From G020348385 sp964538085 (lineage in GTDB: Bacteria; Acidobacteriota; Aminicenantia; Aminicenantales; Aminicenantaceae), in the NCBI GenBank assembly GCA_964538085.1, contig CAZIDF010000014.1:1-64000 (forward strand): 64,000 nt of DNA, given 5' to 3'. Below are positions 46,876 through 55,663 of this stretch, piece by piece. The translations under genes were made by a program, and so were the position numbers. Position 1 is the first letter of the stretch; each line of letters opens with the position of its first letter. The notes under the pieces were generated by a model, which did no database searches, was not told where the DNA came from, and saw nothing but the letters and a program-made list of their open reading frames with translations.

Positions 46876-46903
46876 TAGTTTCTCCAAAAATTTTCTTTCG
46901 TTT

Positions 46904-46940
46904 ATTAAATAGGTGAAAGGGTATCCTGTCCCCAATTAAT
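46904..46940 (-). repeat. GGGGACAGGATA repeat (copy 3)
   Basis: Single inverted copy: ATTAAATAGGTGAAAGGG then TATCCTGTCCCCAATTAAT. It lies between the DUF4384-like and S41 genes, and its AATTAATG end supplies the stop codon of the former. Confidence 0.8.
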
Positions 46941-48021
46941 GAATGTTGAACTTAAACACCTGGACCGAAACTCGATCTGCTGGCTTCCCTTTATCCTTCT
47001 CTATCCGATCCAGCCATCCCGCAGCAATATCTGCATTCATGTCATCCCAGTCATAAAGAGGCTCGGAAGATGTGACCACATAAATAAGCACCTCTCCCCT
47101 ACCTCTCTCTACGTAAAACCAGTTGGGTTGCAGGGGAATCGTGGTGGCATTTCCGGCTTGAAGAGGATTTTTTGCCGGGCTGTATTCCGGATTTGGTAAG
47201 AGCCTGATCGGTCGCTCTTCCGATCCGACCTGGAAAACATAAGTATAACGCTCCAGAGGAAACTGCAATACAAGCCGGTAATTACTCTCTGAAGAGAGGG
47301 AAATAATTTCATCCTGAGGAGAGTCGAAATTCAGCTTTTCTGTGCGCTCCGAGCCTTTTACCTGATACTGGAATTCGATCCGCCCGGGCACAATCTCCTC
47401 GGGCGCAGCCGGTGCAACAGCCTCAATCCCGATCCTTTTTGCTTGACTCTTGACTTCTTTCTTTTCCTGCGCTGCCTCATTCTTTAGCTTCGCTGCCACA
47501 ACCGTTGGCTGTGCAAACATTTCTTTATCCGCTCCCTCAGCCTTTTCCATCTTCTCCACAATTCTCGTTTTAACTTGTGGTTTTTTGGCGGCATAATCTT
47601 TTTCTTCAATCCCCTCACGTTTTACTTCTTCAGCAACTTTCTTCTGCAATTTGGCCGTTTCTGGTTTTCCCGCGTCTTGAATTTTCTCTTTCACCTCTTC
47701 TTCCGCTTCGGCTTCACCGAGAACCTGCGTCCTGTCTTCAACCTCCCTCTTTTCTGCAACGTCAGTGACAGCTCCCCTCTTCAATCCCAAAAGCGGCTCC
47801 ACTTCTTTAGGGGGTTTGATGACAATGACCAGGATAATGAAGGCAGCCGCTATCCCGGCAGCAGCCAAACGGACTGGCCAGGAGAAAAGCGCAAATCTCG
47901 GTTTTTTCTTTTTTTCTGCGAGCCTTTGATAGACCTCCGGACTTGGATCGATGTCAGGTACAACTTCCATCTCATGAACGATCCAATCATCCATTATCTT
48001 GTCGAATTTTTTTATGTCCAT
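46936..48021 (-). CDS. Membrane protein with DUF4384-like C-terminus, possible anti-sigma
   Basis: 361-aa single-pass protein. The cytoplasmic N-terminus (IMDDWIVHEMEVVPDIDPSPEVYQRL) and the helix at about 60-80 (AAAGIAAAFIILVIVI) resemble anti-sigma factors. Residues 90-220 are a highly charged Lys/Glu/Ala-rich linker, probably coiled coil. The outer C-terminal domain (NYRLVLQFPLERYTYVFQVG, RGEVLIYVVTSSEPLYD) matches the DUF4384 type found in stress sensors. ATG at 48021 chosen over an upstream TTG. Directly follows an ECF sigma gene, which it may control. Its stop codon falls inside repeat copy 3. Confidence 0.7.
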   Translation of the reverse strand: MDIKKFDKIMDDWIVHEMEVVPDIDPSPEVYQRLAEKKKKPRFALFSWPVRLAAAGIAAAFIILVIVIKPPKEVEPLLGLKRGAVTDVAEKREVEDRTQVLGEAEAEEEVKEKIQDAGKPETAKLQKKVAEEVKREGIEEKDYAAKKPQVKTRIVEKMEKAEGADKEMFAQPTVVAAKLKNEAAQEKKEVKSQAKRIGIEAVAPAAPEEIVPGRIEFQYQVKGSERTEKLNFDSPQDEIISLSSESNYRLVLQFPLERYTYVFQVGSEERPIRLLPNPEYSPAKNPLQAGNATTIPLQPNWFYVERGRGEVLIYVVTSSEPLYDWDDMNADIAAGWLDRIEKDKGKPADRVSVQVFKFNIH

Positions 48022-48078
48022 CTTACCGCTCTCTTCCAATCCTATATACGTTTAAAGGGCCGATTTTTGCATTTTTTT

Positions 48079-48654
48079 TCATCCGAATGCCCCTATTCCT
48101 TTGGCCTCGAGGCAGGTTTTCACTTTTTCCCCAGCCAACATGACATACTTCCGCACAGCACTGATGGATCTGCCAAACACACCGCTCATTTCCTCATAGT
48201 TTTTTCCCAAAATGTAGTACATAACGATGGCCTGTCTCTCGATCTCCTTTTTTAGTTCGCCGATACACTCCCGGACTGCCAGTGTCAGCGTGGTTTTGTC
48301 AAAATTTTGGGTTTCATCCGTTAGCGTATCTCCCAAGTGAATTTCGCCCCCCTCCTGGCCCACGTTTTGTTCGAGAGACTGAAACCTCACCAACTTTTCT
48401 CGACGGAAAAGATTGATCGCGTGATTGTGGGCGATCCGGAACAGCCATGTCCGGAAAGATGCTTTTTTGGGATTGAATTGATGGGCCTTTTCGATCACCC
48501 TGATGAAAATATCGTGAACCACGTCCTCGGGATTCGACACATTCAACACATGCGATAGATACACAAAAAGACTTTTGGCATGTTTTTTATACAACTCATC
48601 GGCTGCAGCCACCTGCCCCTCTCTTAGCAGCTGGACGATCTGTTCATCCGTCAT
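48079..48654 (-). CDS. ECF-family RNA polymerase sigma factor
   Basis: Sigma factor of 191 aa, second ECF type in the window. Region 2 reads LYKKHAKSLFVYLSHVLNVSNPED with VVHDIFIRVIEKAHQF and FRTWLFRIAHNHAINLFRRE; region 4 has IERQAIVMYYILGKNYEEMSGVFGRSISAV. The start could be the ATG at 48654 or either of two upstream ATGs to 48678; none has a strong ribosome site. Followed 57 bases later by the DUF4384-like putative anti-sigma gene. Preceded by a HEAT-repeat gene relic. Confidence 0.92.
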   Translation of the reverse strand: MTDEQIVQLLREGQVAAADELYKKHAKSLFVYLSHVLNVSNPEDVVHDIFIRVIEKAHQFNPKKASFRTWLFRIAHNHAINLFRREKLVRFQSLEQNVGQEGGEIHLGDTLTDETQNFDKTTLTLAVRECIGELKKEIERQAIVMYYILGKNYEEMSGVFGRSISAVRKYVMLAGEKVKTCLEAKGIGAFG

Positions 48655-48674
48655 CACCGCTATTATAGTCATTT

Positions 48675-48827
48675 TCACACATCATTACGAGAGCCCGATT
48701 TCATCCTTGCAAGAGCCCAAACAGCTGCCTGTCCTGCCCGGGTATCTTGATCTGCCATTTTCCTTTTCAGAGGTTCGACGGCCTGTTCGTCTCCGAAAGA
48801 AAACGTAAGAATCAGGAGATGCGCGAC
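48675..48827 (-). pseudogene. Relic of a HEAT-repeat protein gene (3' end)
   Basis: About 50 codons with clear HEAT-repeat character (FGDEQAVEPLKRKMADQD, AGQAAVWALARM) end in a stop just upstream of the ECF sigma start. Upstream in the same frame the sequence no longer looks like HEAT and is antisense to the next gene, so only the C-terminal end survives. Confidence 0.55.
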
Positions 48828-48862
48828 TTGGAGAGGGCAAAATAATTGGAGCGTCGATGAAA

Positions 48863-49825
48863 TTATAGGGTGAGACCGGATAACCAGTGGAGGATATTGA
48901 GGAGAAGCCGCGGATTGTCCTGACCGAGAGGATGATTCATCCCGGCTTTTACACGTCCATCGGCAAAAACTTGGGCGGTGAACATGGCGGCCTCGGCGAA
49001 AAAGGCGATCTTTCCCTTGCCATATCGCATCACTCCTCCCTGGTACCATCCTGATACATCGACGCTCAGAGTTCCGGGTGGGAACTTGTTGTACTCCTCG
49101 GGCATCCAGGACCGGAAATCCTCACTCAAAATAAGGAGAGGTTGAAATCCTTCATCGCATCGGAAAGCCGAACCGGCAAATGTGGCGATACGGCTCACCT
49201 GTTCCTCTGAGTTTCGTCCTTTTGTAAGGAAATGGTCCGCCAGGGAGCCATCATTTTGCTGAAACAGGGTAGGTCCTGGGCGGCCAGGCGGGAGGCCTTG
49301 CATGACATAACCGTTACTGACCTCGATCCCGAAAGAAAGAGCCAGGTCCTTTATGGCTCCTGGATCTGGCATGTGATCCGTGATAACGAACAAAGAGCCT
49401 CCTTTTTTCACCCAATCGTTGAGGACCTGAATTTCTTCCTCTGCAAATGTCGGTGGATCGCCGACCTTGAATGGCGGCTGGGCGTCTGCAATCACATAAA
49501 TGCTTCCCGATTTCAGCATTTCCGAGGATATCTTGTCCTCAGCCCGTCTGACAACATAGCCATCCTGCCTCAACAATTCGGCAAACGGGAGGTAAGTCCC
49601 GACCGCTGTGTGAAAATTATTATGCGCCTCATCGATGAGGACAACAGGCCCCTTTCCCCCGGGATACGCCGGTTTTTTTATCACATAGAAAAATGTTTTA
49701 TCCACAGTTCGCGGCGGTTCGACCGTGCTGGCAGTTTGCTCTGACTGTCCCGCTGCAAAAACAAATGCAACGAGCGATACACTGACGATGAGAACGTTCA
49801 GCTTATTATTGTTTATCAATATCAC
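48863..49825 (-). CDS. Secreted DUF4350/GATase-like domain protein
   Basis: Exported 320-aa protein with signal peptide (residues 1-25). The fold looks like the DUF4350/ThuA-type flavodoxin-like domain: VVLIDEAHNNFHT, FAELLRQDGYVVRRAED, SIYVIADAQPP, EIQVLNDWVKKGGSLFVITDH, then GKGKIAFFAEAAMFTAQ and LLLNILHWLSG. Start is a GTG with AGGAG five bases upstream. Such domains bind ligands or help gliding/secretion machines; no catalytic residues can be named. Confidence 0.75.
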   Translation of the reverse strand: MILINNNKLNVLIVSVSLVAFVFAAGQSEQTASTVEPPRTVDKTFFYVIKKPAYPGGKGPVVLIDEAHNNFHTAVGTYLPFAELLRQDGYVVRRAEDKISSEMLKSGSIYVIADAQPPFKVGDPPTFAEEEIQVLNDWVKKGGSLFVITDHMPDPGAIKDLALSFGIEVSNGYVMQGLPPGRPGPTLFQQNDGSLADHFLTKGRNSEEQVSRIATFAGSAFRCDEGFQPLLILSEDFRSWMPEEYNKFPPGTLSVDVSGWYQGGVMRYGKGKIAFFAEAAMFTAQVFADGRVKAGMNHPLGQDNPRLLLNILHWLSGLTL

Positions 49826-49889
49826 ACGAACTCCTTTAGTTTTCGAATCTCAGGGCATCGAACATGATAACACCATTAAGGGAGTTATT

Positions 49890-50089
49890 CTAAATAGTTT
49901 TTCTGAGCTTTAACACGATAAAAACAACAAAGCACAATCCGCCCGCAACGATTTGAGAAATAATGATAACCTTTTTTTCTGGATCGAAGATCAAACCGAA
50001 CAGGGCGAACACAATCCAGACGAATCCCATGATTATCCAGAAGACTTGATTGCTCTTCTTGCTCCGAGGATTGTCATCTTTCTGAGCAT
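49890..50089 (-). pseudogene. Small two-helix membrane protein gene with frameshift after the start
   Basis: On the minus strand a coding-like frame reads AQKDDNPRSKKSNQVFWIIM then GFVWIVFALFGLIF, a DPEKK turn, a second hydrophobic helix and KLRKTI-stop. It has no start in frame, but the ATG at 50089, after AAGGGAG, would join it if one G were added (ATG-GCT-CAG). That gives a 66-aa protein with two membrane helices. Either a one-base deletion inactivated the gene or the base was lost in sequencing; a 46-aa form could start at 50030. It lies in the 397-base gap 49826-50222, where I see nothing else. Confidence 0.5.
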
Positions 50090-50222
50090 AATCTCCCTTA
50101 TATTTAGTTGCTTAACTCGATCATTCTCAGTTATCATAACAATAAATGGTGCCACTAAAAATAGAGAATGGAATAGGAAGTTAAATATTCTTTCATGAAA
50201 TATCGCCATTAAATTTTCCGGT

Positions 50223-53200
50223 ATGAAAAAGAAGCTAAAAAAAATTCTTGTTATCTTGGGAAGTATCGTACTCTTCTTCCTGCTGCTCATCGTTATCGCT
50301 TCTTTGCTTTTTTTCTACAAGAAACCGCTTATCAAAGGAATCGTCGAGAAACAAATCGAAAAAAGGACCGGGATCCACGTCACCATCGGCGCATTGGATT
50401 ATGAACTATTTCCGTTGAGGATCGAGGCGGGCACGATCGAGTTTACGACTATGATGGATGAGACAGAAGTGGATGTCTTCATCGAGAAACTTGTCCTCAA
50501 AGGCGATTTCCACCGCATCCGAAAAAAAATGAGACCCTATTTCGAGACGATAGAGGCTGAAGGCGTCATGATTGTGTCCAACATCAAAGAGGCTAGAAAA
50601 AAAATCGTGATCACGGACATGCTCCGAGATCTATCTTCAGGGATGAGTTATGTCCGAAAAATAAGCCTTAAAAACTCCTCTATGGAATTCATGTTCCCCG
50701 GACAAAAACTAATCCTTCAAGGAGTCGATCTCGCTCTGTCGCCGCTAGAGACTCAAAACACCTTTGCCTATACCCTTCTCTTCCAGAAAGCAGAGGGAAT
50801 CGGACTGCCCCAAACGAATAGATTCCAGAACACCATTCAAGGATCCGGGACATTTTTCATCAGGGAAAAATCCACCATAGAGGGACGATTTGTTTTGACT
50901 TCGAACCGTCTTGCCTACGCAGGAAAAGAAGAATATTTCGAAGAAATCGATTTGAACTTTGATGGAGAAATCGATGGAGATAAAAATGAATTCAGCTTCT
51001 CCACTTTTGAAATCGAAATCCCCTCCTTTGTGAGCCTCACCGGTCCACTCGACATTGTCTCCCAGGATGGGATGACTCTTTTTTTTCGTTCCAGCCTCCG
51101 GATCGACGACCTGGGCCGGATTTTATCCCTTGCCAAAGACCGACTTCCCCAACAGCTCGAGGGACTGGAGCTCAGCGGCAGCGCTTTTTTCGATGGAGAA
51201 GCGCATATTACACCCACACATCCCGCGCAAAAAGCGAGCATCACCGGTCTTATGGTGCTGAATCCTTCGCGTATCAAATACCGCACCCCGGAATATCAAG
51301 TCGACAGTCACTTTTCAGGCAGCTTCAAGGTCGACGGGTTCCCGGACAACCAGAACATTTCCGGCCGGATCAAGATAGTGAATAGCTCTTTTGCCGGAAA
51401 AACTCTGGAGGCATCTGGTATAAAAATGGATGTCCCATTTGTCTATAACCACAAAGGATCCAGGGTCGATATCCCCAGCTTTATATCCAGTGCTACAACC
51501 TTAAGCCTTGATATTCCAAACAGAACATTCAAAACAGATTCCCCCAGCTTTTCTGGACAGGGATTTATCGACCTCAAAGGATCCAGGGTCGATATCCCCA
51601 GCTTCAAAGCCATTGCTGCAACTTTGAGCTTGAATATTCGGAACAGAACATTCAAAACAGATTCCCCCAGCTTTTTTGGACAGGGATTCATCGACTTCAA
51701 AAAAAGAAGCTTCCAGATCTCTAGGGCGAATATCGAGTTTGATCCCTTCCCCCCGTTCGAGGTCGAAGCTCAAGCCAGCCTCGGTCCTCAAGATTTGAGC
51801 TCTTTTTCCGTTTCTGCACAAAGTTCGCGTATCGCCTTCCAGACCCTGATGGATTTTTTCTCCTTTGCCATTCCACACAAGGTCAAAGAATGGGAACCGG
51901 ACGGATGGTTGAATATCCAAATCAAGGCCAATAATTCTATTCGAGAAAAGCAGAAGGTTTGGGACGTGTCCTCCAAATTGGAAGCATTCGATGTCCAATT
52001 CCATGATCCCTCCTTTGCGGTTGCCGGCGAGTCCCTCCAACCTAGCCTGACTCTGGAGGCAACTTTTGACCACGCTCTTGACAATATCGCATTCGCAGCG
52101 AAGATGGACCTTTCCCAAGGGGAGTCACTCTATAAGGACTTTTATGTCAACTGGAGCAAAATGCCCATCCTGGGAACGATCAGCGGCCGATTTCATGTCT
52201 CCCAAAAAAAATTAACGGATCTTTCCATCGGAGCGACCATTCCAGAATTCGGCAGAATAACCGCAAATGGACGCCTCGGTCTACAAGAACCTCGCTCCGC
52301 TGATCTAAATGTCGTGGCCTCAGCACTACAACTGGCCTCCTTGTATTCGTTCATCAGCCAAAAAAGAGCTGTTAACCAAACACAGGTCAAATTGAAAGGA
52401 GAAGCGGAGAGTCAATTCGATGCGAAGATCGATAAAAACGCTTTCTCCATCGTTGGATATCTTAAAGTCAAGGATGCGTCATGGAGCGATGATGACACGA
52501 ATCTTGCGGTGCAAGGAATCGAGGCTTATATCCCCCTCCATTATGTACAAAACACCAGAAACACAAAGAATGAAACTGCACCTCAGGAAAAAGGGTATCT
52601 GACTTTTCAAAAATTCCACTCATCCAATTTGGATCTATTGCCATTGAAGCTCGACATCTCGAGTATAAGAAACGGATACTCGATCCAACCTTTCGAGTTG
52701 GACATATTCGGAATCAAAGCCGATGTGGGAGAGACCTTGGTCGAGTACGGATTCAATCCTTCGAACTTTAGGGCTCTAACCTCGTTTTCCTGGAAAGAAG
52801 GAGACCTGTCGCAACTCCCGTTATCATCCCGGGATTTCCGGTTGAAAGGAATACTATCGGTGGATCTACCCCAGGTCGAGATCTCGCCAGACCTCATAAC
52901 CACCGAAGGCCAGGGTGAAGCAGACGCTTTCGGCGGGAAGATCGACATTGAAAACATCCAAGTCAATCAACCGTTCGCCAAAAACAGAACGATTTCCTGT
53001 GATGTGAAATTGTCAGGTTTAGACCTGGAAAAAATCACGGATTCCATTCCGTTCGGCCGTGTGACAGGAATCATAAACGGGGAGATCCAAGACCTTGCCC
53101 TATCCTACGGGCAACCCGAGCGATTTAATATCCATATCGAGTCGGAGAAGAGAAAAGGAGTTCTTCAAAGATTCAGCCTAAAAGCCACAAATGATCTGGC

Positions 53201-53480
53201 AATTCTCGGTACTGGCGAAAAAACCCCCTTTTCTCCTCAAAGCGGATGGACCCGACTCGTCAAAAACTTCCGGTACGGAAAAATCGGGATCGCCTGTTCG
53301 CTCAAAAACGACATGTTCACTCTTCGAGGCACTATCCAAGGGAAGGGAGACGAATATCTAGTAAAGGGATCGGGTTTGTTCGCCATCAACGTTGTGAACA
53401 AGCAAACGCGAAACCAGATCCAATTCAAAGATATGCTGAGCAGAATCAAGAGAATCGGTGAATCGAAACAATCCCCATGA
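50223..53480 (+). CDS. AsmA-like/YdbH-type intermembrane lipid transport protein
   Basis: Large envelope protein of 1085 aa with an N-terminal membrane anchor (IVLFFLLLIVIASLLFFY) and a long periplasmic part built of beta strands in the AsmA/TamB/YdbH style: GIHVTIGALDYELFPLRIEAG, many hydrophobic beta repeats, and near the end GEADAFGGKIDIENIQVNQP and SIPFGRVTGIINGEIQDL. These C-terminal motifs are those of YdbH-type members. An AsmA-like bridge would carry phospholipids from inner to outer membrane. A 123-bp tandem duplication lies at 51453-51698. It is 64 bases from the YdbL-like gene, and the Mla-like operon faces it, supporting a lipid-transport role. Confidence 0.8.
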   Translation: MKKKLKKILVILGSIVLFFLLLIVIASLLFFYKKPLIKGIVEKQIEKRTGIHVTIGALDYELFPLRIEAGTIEFTTMMDETEVDVFIEKLVLKGDFHRIRKKMRPYFETIEAEGVMIVSNIKEARKKIVITDMLRDLSSGMSYVRKISLKNSSMEFMFPGQKLILQGVDLALSPLETQNTFAYTLLFQKAEGIGLPQTNRFQNTIQGSGTFFIREKSTIEGRFVLTSNRLAYAGKEEYFEEIDLNFDGEIDGDKNEFSFSTFEIEIPSFVSLTGPLDIVSQDGMTLFFRSSLRIDDLGRILSLAKDRLPQQLEGLELSGSAFFDGEAHITPTHPAQKASITGLMVLNPSRIKYRTPEYQVDSHFSGSFKVDGFPDNQNISGRIKIVNSSFAGKTLEASGIKMDVPFVYNHKGSRVDIPSFISSATTLSLDIPNRTFKTDSPSFSGQGFIDLKGSRVDIPSFKAIAATLSLNIRNRTFKTDSPSFFGQGFIDFKKRSFQISRANIEFDPFPPFEVEAQASLGPQDLSSFSVSAQSSRIAFQTLMDFFSFAIPHKVKEWEPDGWLNIQIKANNSIREKQKVWDVSSKLEAFDVQFHDPSFAVAGESLQPSLTLEATFDHALDNIAFAAKMDLSQGESLYKDFYVNWSKMPILGTISGRFHVSQKKLTDLSIGATIPEFGRITANGRLGLQEPRSADLNVVASALQLASLYSFISQKRAVNQTQVKLKGEAESQFDAKIDKNAFSIVGYLKVKDASWSDDDTNLAVQGIEAYIPLHYVQNTRNTKNETAPQEKGYLTFQKFHSSNLDLLPLKLDISSIRNGYSIQPFELDIFGIKADVGETLVEYGFNPSNFRALTSFSWKEGDLSQLPLSSRDFRLKGILSVDLPQVEISPDLITTEGQGEADAFGGKIDIENIQVNQPFAKNRTISCDVKLSGLDLEKITDSIPFGRVTGIINGEIQDLALSYGQPERFNIHIESEKRKGVLQRFSLKATNDLAILGTGEKTPFSPQSGWTRLVKNFRYGKIGIACSLKNDMFTLRGTIQGKGDEYLVKGSGLFAINVVNKQTRNQIQFKDMLSRIKRIGESKQSP
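51453..51698 (+). repeat. In-frame 123-bp tandem duplication
   Basis: Two adjacent 123-bp units (51453-51575 and 51576-51698), still close at the base level, encode 41 residues each (residues 411-451 and 452-492 of the AsmA-like protein): KGSRVDIPSF, then NRTFKTDSPSF and GQGFID recur. The duplication is recent and adds one unit to the beta-bridge. Confidence 0.92.
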
Positions 53481-53496
53481 CCGGATTCGATGATTT

Positions 53497-53505
53497 TGCT
53501 ATACT
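53497..53505 (+). promoter_or_regulatory. Extended -10 promoter element upstream of ydbL-like gene
   Basis: TG-C-TATACT, an extended -10 box, 40 bases before the start at 53545, in the short gap after the AsmA-like gene. No convincing -35. Confidence 0.4.
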
Positions 53506-53544
53506 GAGGACATGATAGAAATAAGGATTAAAAGGGAGATCGCC

Positions 53545-54120
53545 ATGAGAAAACTTTCCCCATTTTTCACAATGTTTATTTTTTTGTTTATTTGGACCAT
53601 TGCTTGCGTGACCATAAACATCTATTTCCCAGAGGCTGCGGTGCAGAAAACAGCGGAGGAGATTGTGGACGAGGTGAGGAAACCCGAAAAAGAAGTGGAA
53701 AAAAAGCAAGAAATGGAAATTGTCCAAACTTCCTTCTCTATCATTCCTGCCGCTTATGCTCAGGAAGAGGAAAGAGTCTCCTCTCCGAAGATACGTGCGC
53801 TGAAACAATCGCTGAAAGAGAAAGAACCCCTCCTCCGGCCTTTATTCGAGCAAGGCAATATCGGAGAAGCCAACGATGGATTTATCCAGATCCGCAGCGA
53901 GGACGATCTATCCCTGAAGGAAAAAGCCGACTTGCGACGCTTGACGAAAGAAGTGAATAGCGACCGTGAAAACCTGTATGCAGAGGTTGCCAAAGCCCTT
54001 AACATCGAAGAAAGCCAGATCCCAAGGATACAGAAAATATTTGCCAAAAGCTGGATCGAGAACAGCCGCCCAGGATGGTGGATTCAAAACGATGGCGGAG
54101 AATGGGTCAGGAAACAGTAA
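53545..54120 (+). CDS. DUF1318/YdbL-like lipoprotein with YnbE-like N-terminus
   Basis: Predicted lipoprotein of 191 aa. The signal ends in TIAC followed by VTINIYFPEAAVQKTAEEIV, a segment like the mature start of YnbE/DUF1318 lipoproteins. After a charged linker with a second hydrophobic patch (SFSIIPAAYAQ), residues 85-191 match the E. coli YdbL domain (DGFIQIRSEDDLSLKEKADL, VNSDRENLYAEVAKALN, ending WIQNDGGEWVRKQ). In E. coli YdbH, YnbE and YdbL work together in lipid transport; here a YdbH-like gene lies just upstream, so the last two parts seem joined in one protein. Start at 53545 has GGGAG seven bases upstream. Confidence 0.82.
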   Translation: MRKLSPFFTMFIFLFIWTIACVTINIYFPEAAVQKTAEEIVDEVRKPEKEVEKKQEMEIVQTSFSIIPAAYAQEEERVSSPKIRALKQSLKEKEPLLRPLFEQGNIGEANDGFIQIRSEDDLSLKEKADLRRLTKEVNSDRENLYAEVAKALNIEESQIPRIQKIFAKSWIENSRPGWWIQNDGGEWVRKQ

Positions 54121-54137
54121 ATCTTCGATAAACTATT

Positions 54138-54722
54138 TTATTCGATTTTCCCTGCAATATCTCGGACAATCCTGTCTAGTTCCTCTTCCAAGATTTTGGA
54201 AAGGATAACGGGGACCTGAGCAACGCTTTTTGCCGTCATTTTTTCCTGTCTATCGAACTGATAGAAATATAGCCTTTCCTTCGATTTAAAATCCACCAGC
54301 TCGACTTCCATGGCCAGGCGGGCATACCAAAAATCTTGAGTATCGACCTCCTCGATGGAATGAATCTTCGAATTCCACTGAATATCCGGATCTCCTCTTG
54401 AGATCTCCTGTATGACTTTTTGGAAGACATTCTTTCTCAAAAGATAGTGAGTGATGGAATCCCGTATGAGTTTTGCCGGTTTATCCGCCCAAAAGTCATA
54501 GGAATAGTAATTGAGCTCGAAGGGTGAAAGCCTGTAGATAATCCTAAAATCGTCATAGAGATCATCTATGTCGATGGGCTCGATCAAAATGGCCTTATTG
54601 ATCGTCTTCGAGATCATTACTTCTTTCCCCGTCAAATGAAGCTGATAATATTTTCGAGCGGGTGAGGACATACACCCCCCCAAGAATAGTATCATCAAGA
54701 CCGCTACATAATATTTTTTCAT
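54138..54722 (-). CDS. PqiC/ABC-transport auxiliary lipoprotein
   Basis: Lipoprotein of 194 aa (lipobox FLGGC) of the ABC_trans_aux family (PqiC/YmbA type): YYQLHLTG at the start, ILIEPIDIDDLYDDFRIIYR, and a conserved NYYSYDFWADKPAKLIRDS segment. In Mla/Pqi-like systems this protein sits on the outer membrane and contacts the MCE tunnel. Last gene of a four-gene operon, overlapping the mlaD-like gene by 4 bases. It ends 17 bases from the convergent ydbL-like gene. Confidence 0.88.
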   Translation of the reverse strand: MKKYYVAVLMILFLGGCMSSPARKYYQLHLTGKEVMISKTINKAILIEPIDIDDLYDDFRIIYRLSPFELNYYSYDFWADKPAKLIRDSITHYLLRKNVFQKVIQEISRGDPDIQWNSKIHSIEEVDTQDFWYARLAMEVELVDFKSKERLYFYQFDRQEKMTAKSVAQVPVILSKILEEELDRIVRDIAGKIE

Positions 54723-55663
54723 TTCTTTTTTTCCTTTCGTGTCCGGATTAAAAGCGTGGGATCTTCCGATAACTCTCTCGAGAATTTGGAAAGATTATCT
54801 ATGGCCTGACTCAAGCTTTCGAATGTGTTTTTTAGTTCTTCTTGCTGGTGGATGAACATGGTTTCGATCTTGTTCAAACTGTTGGATGCCGTTTCGATAA
54901 AAGCCTCGAGATTTCTCAGGACTTTCCCCATCTCTTCATCGGAGAACCTTTTATTCAGATTGCTAAAGGCCTCTCCGGAACTGGCTTCTAGATTACCTGT
55001 GATGGTGCTCAAATTTTCGGTCACTTTTCGGAGATTCTCGGTCACCGCTGAAAAGGCCTGAGAGGCTTTTTGGATGTTGGCGATGGATTCCTCTAGGCCT
55101 TCCTTCCTTGATTCGAGGACGTCGGACAAAATCGCTGAACTCTTTTCGACATTATCCAGAAAATGAGAAATTTTCTCCTGGTTCTCCACATCGAGAAGGT
55201 CGCTGATTCCCAAGACCGCCTTATCGATATTCGCAACAATATTCTCTGCTTTTTCTTCCAGCCCACGACGGGTCATGATTTCTCCATGTGGTTCCAGGTT
55301 TTGAGATTCGTTACTCCCCCCCGAAAGCTCCACGAACTTTTGACCGGTGATTCCCATATACATCAATGCTGCCGTCATGTCTTTCTTCATGGAAAATCCC
55401 TTTTCGACCTTTATGTGAACAAGGACTGAATTGATGTTGCTGGGATTGACATTTATCCGTTCAACGCCGCCCACTTCCACTCCCTGATATTTTACCGGGG
55501 AGCCTACATACAATCCATTCACAGTAGTCCCTCTGAAATCGATGAAGAAATCATTTCCTTTCTCTTTTAGCTTAGGCAAGAGAAAAAAACCGAGGGCAGC
55601 GATAAAAATAATGAAGGAAACAATCAAAAAAATGCCCAGCCTTGCTTTCTGTTGCTTAGTCAT
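54719..55663 (-). CDS. mlaD: MlaD-family MCE lipid-binding protein
   Basis: Inner-membrane-anchored substrate-binding protein of an MCE lipid transporter, 314 aa. One N-terminal helix (GIFLIVSFIIFIAALGFFLL) precedes an MCE domain (about 40-120: FRGTTVNGLYVGSPVKYQGV, ITGQKFVEL). The rest is a long coiled coil typical of tunnel-forming MCE proteins. ATG at 55663 follows AAGGA by 8 bases and overlaps the ATPase gene; a longer frame opens at 55708. Operon order permease, ATPase, MCE, lipoprotein matches Mla-type systems. Confidence 0.9.
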   Translation of the reverse strand: MTKQQKARLGIFLIVSFIIFIAALGFFLLPKLKEKGNDFFIDFRGTTVNGLYVGSPVKYQGVEVGGVERINVNPSNINSVLVHIKVEKGFSMKKDMTAALMYMGITGQKFVELSGGSNESQNLEPHGEIMTRRGLEEKAENIVANIDKAVLGISDLLDVENQEKISHFLDNVEKSSAILSDVLESRKEGLEESIANIQKASQAFSAVTENLRKVTENLSTITGNLEASSGEAFSNLNKRFSDEEMGKVLRNLEAFIETASNSLNKIETMFIHQQEELKNTFESLSQAIDNLSKFSRELSEDPTLLIRTRKEKKK

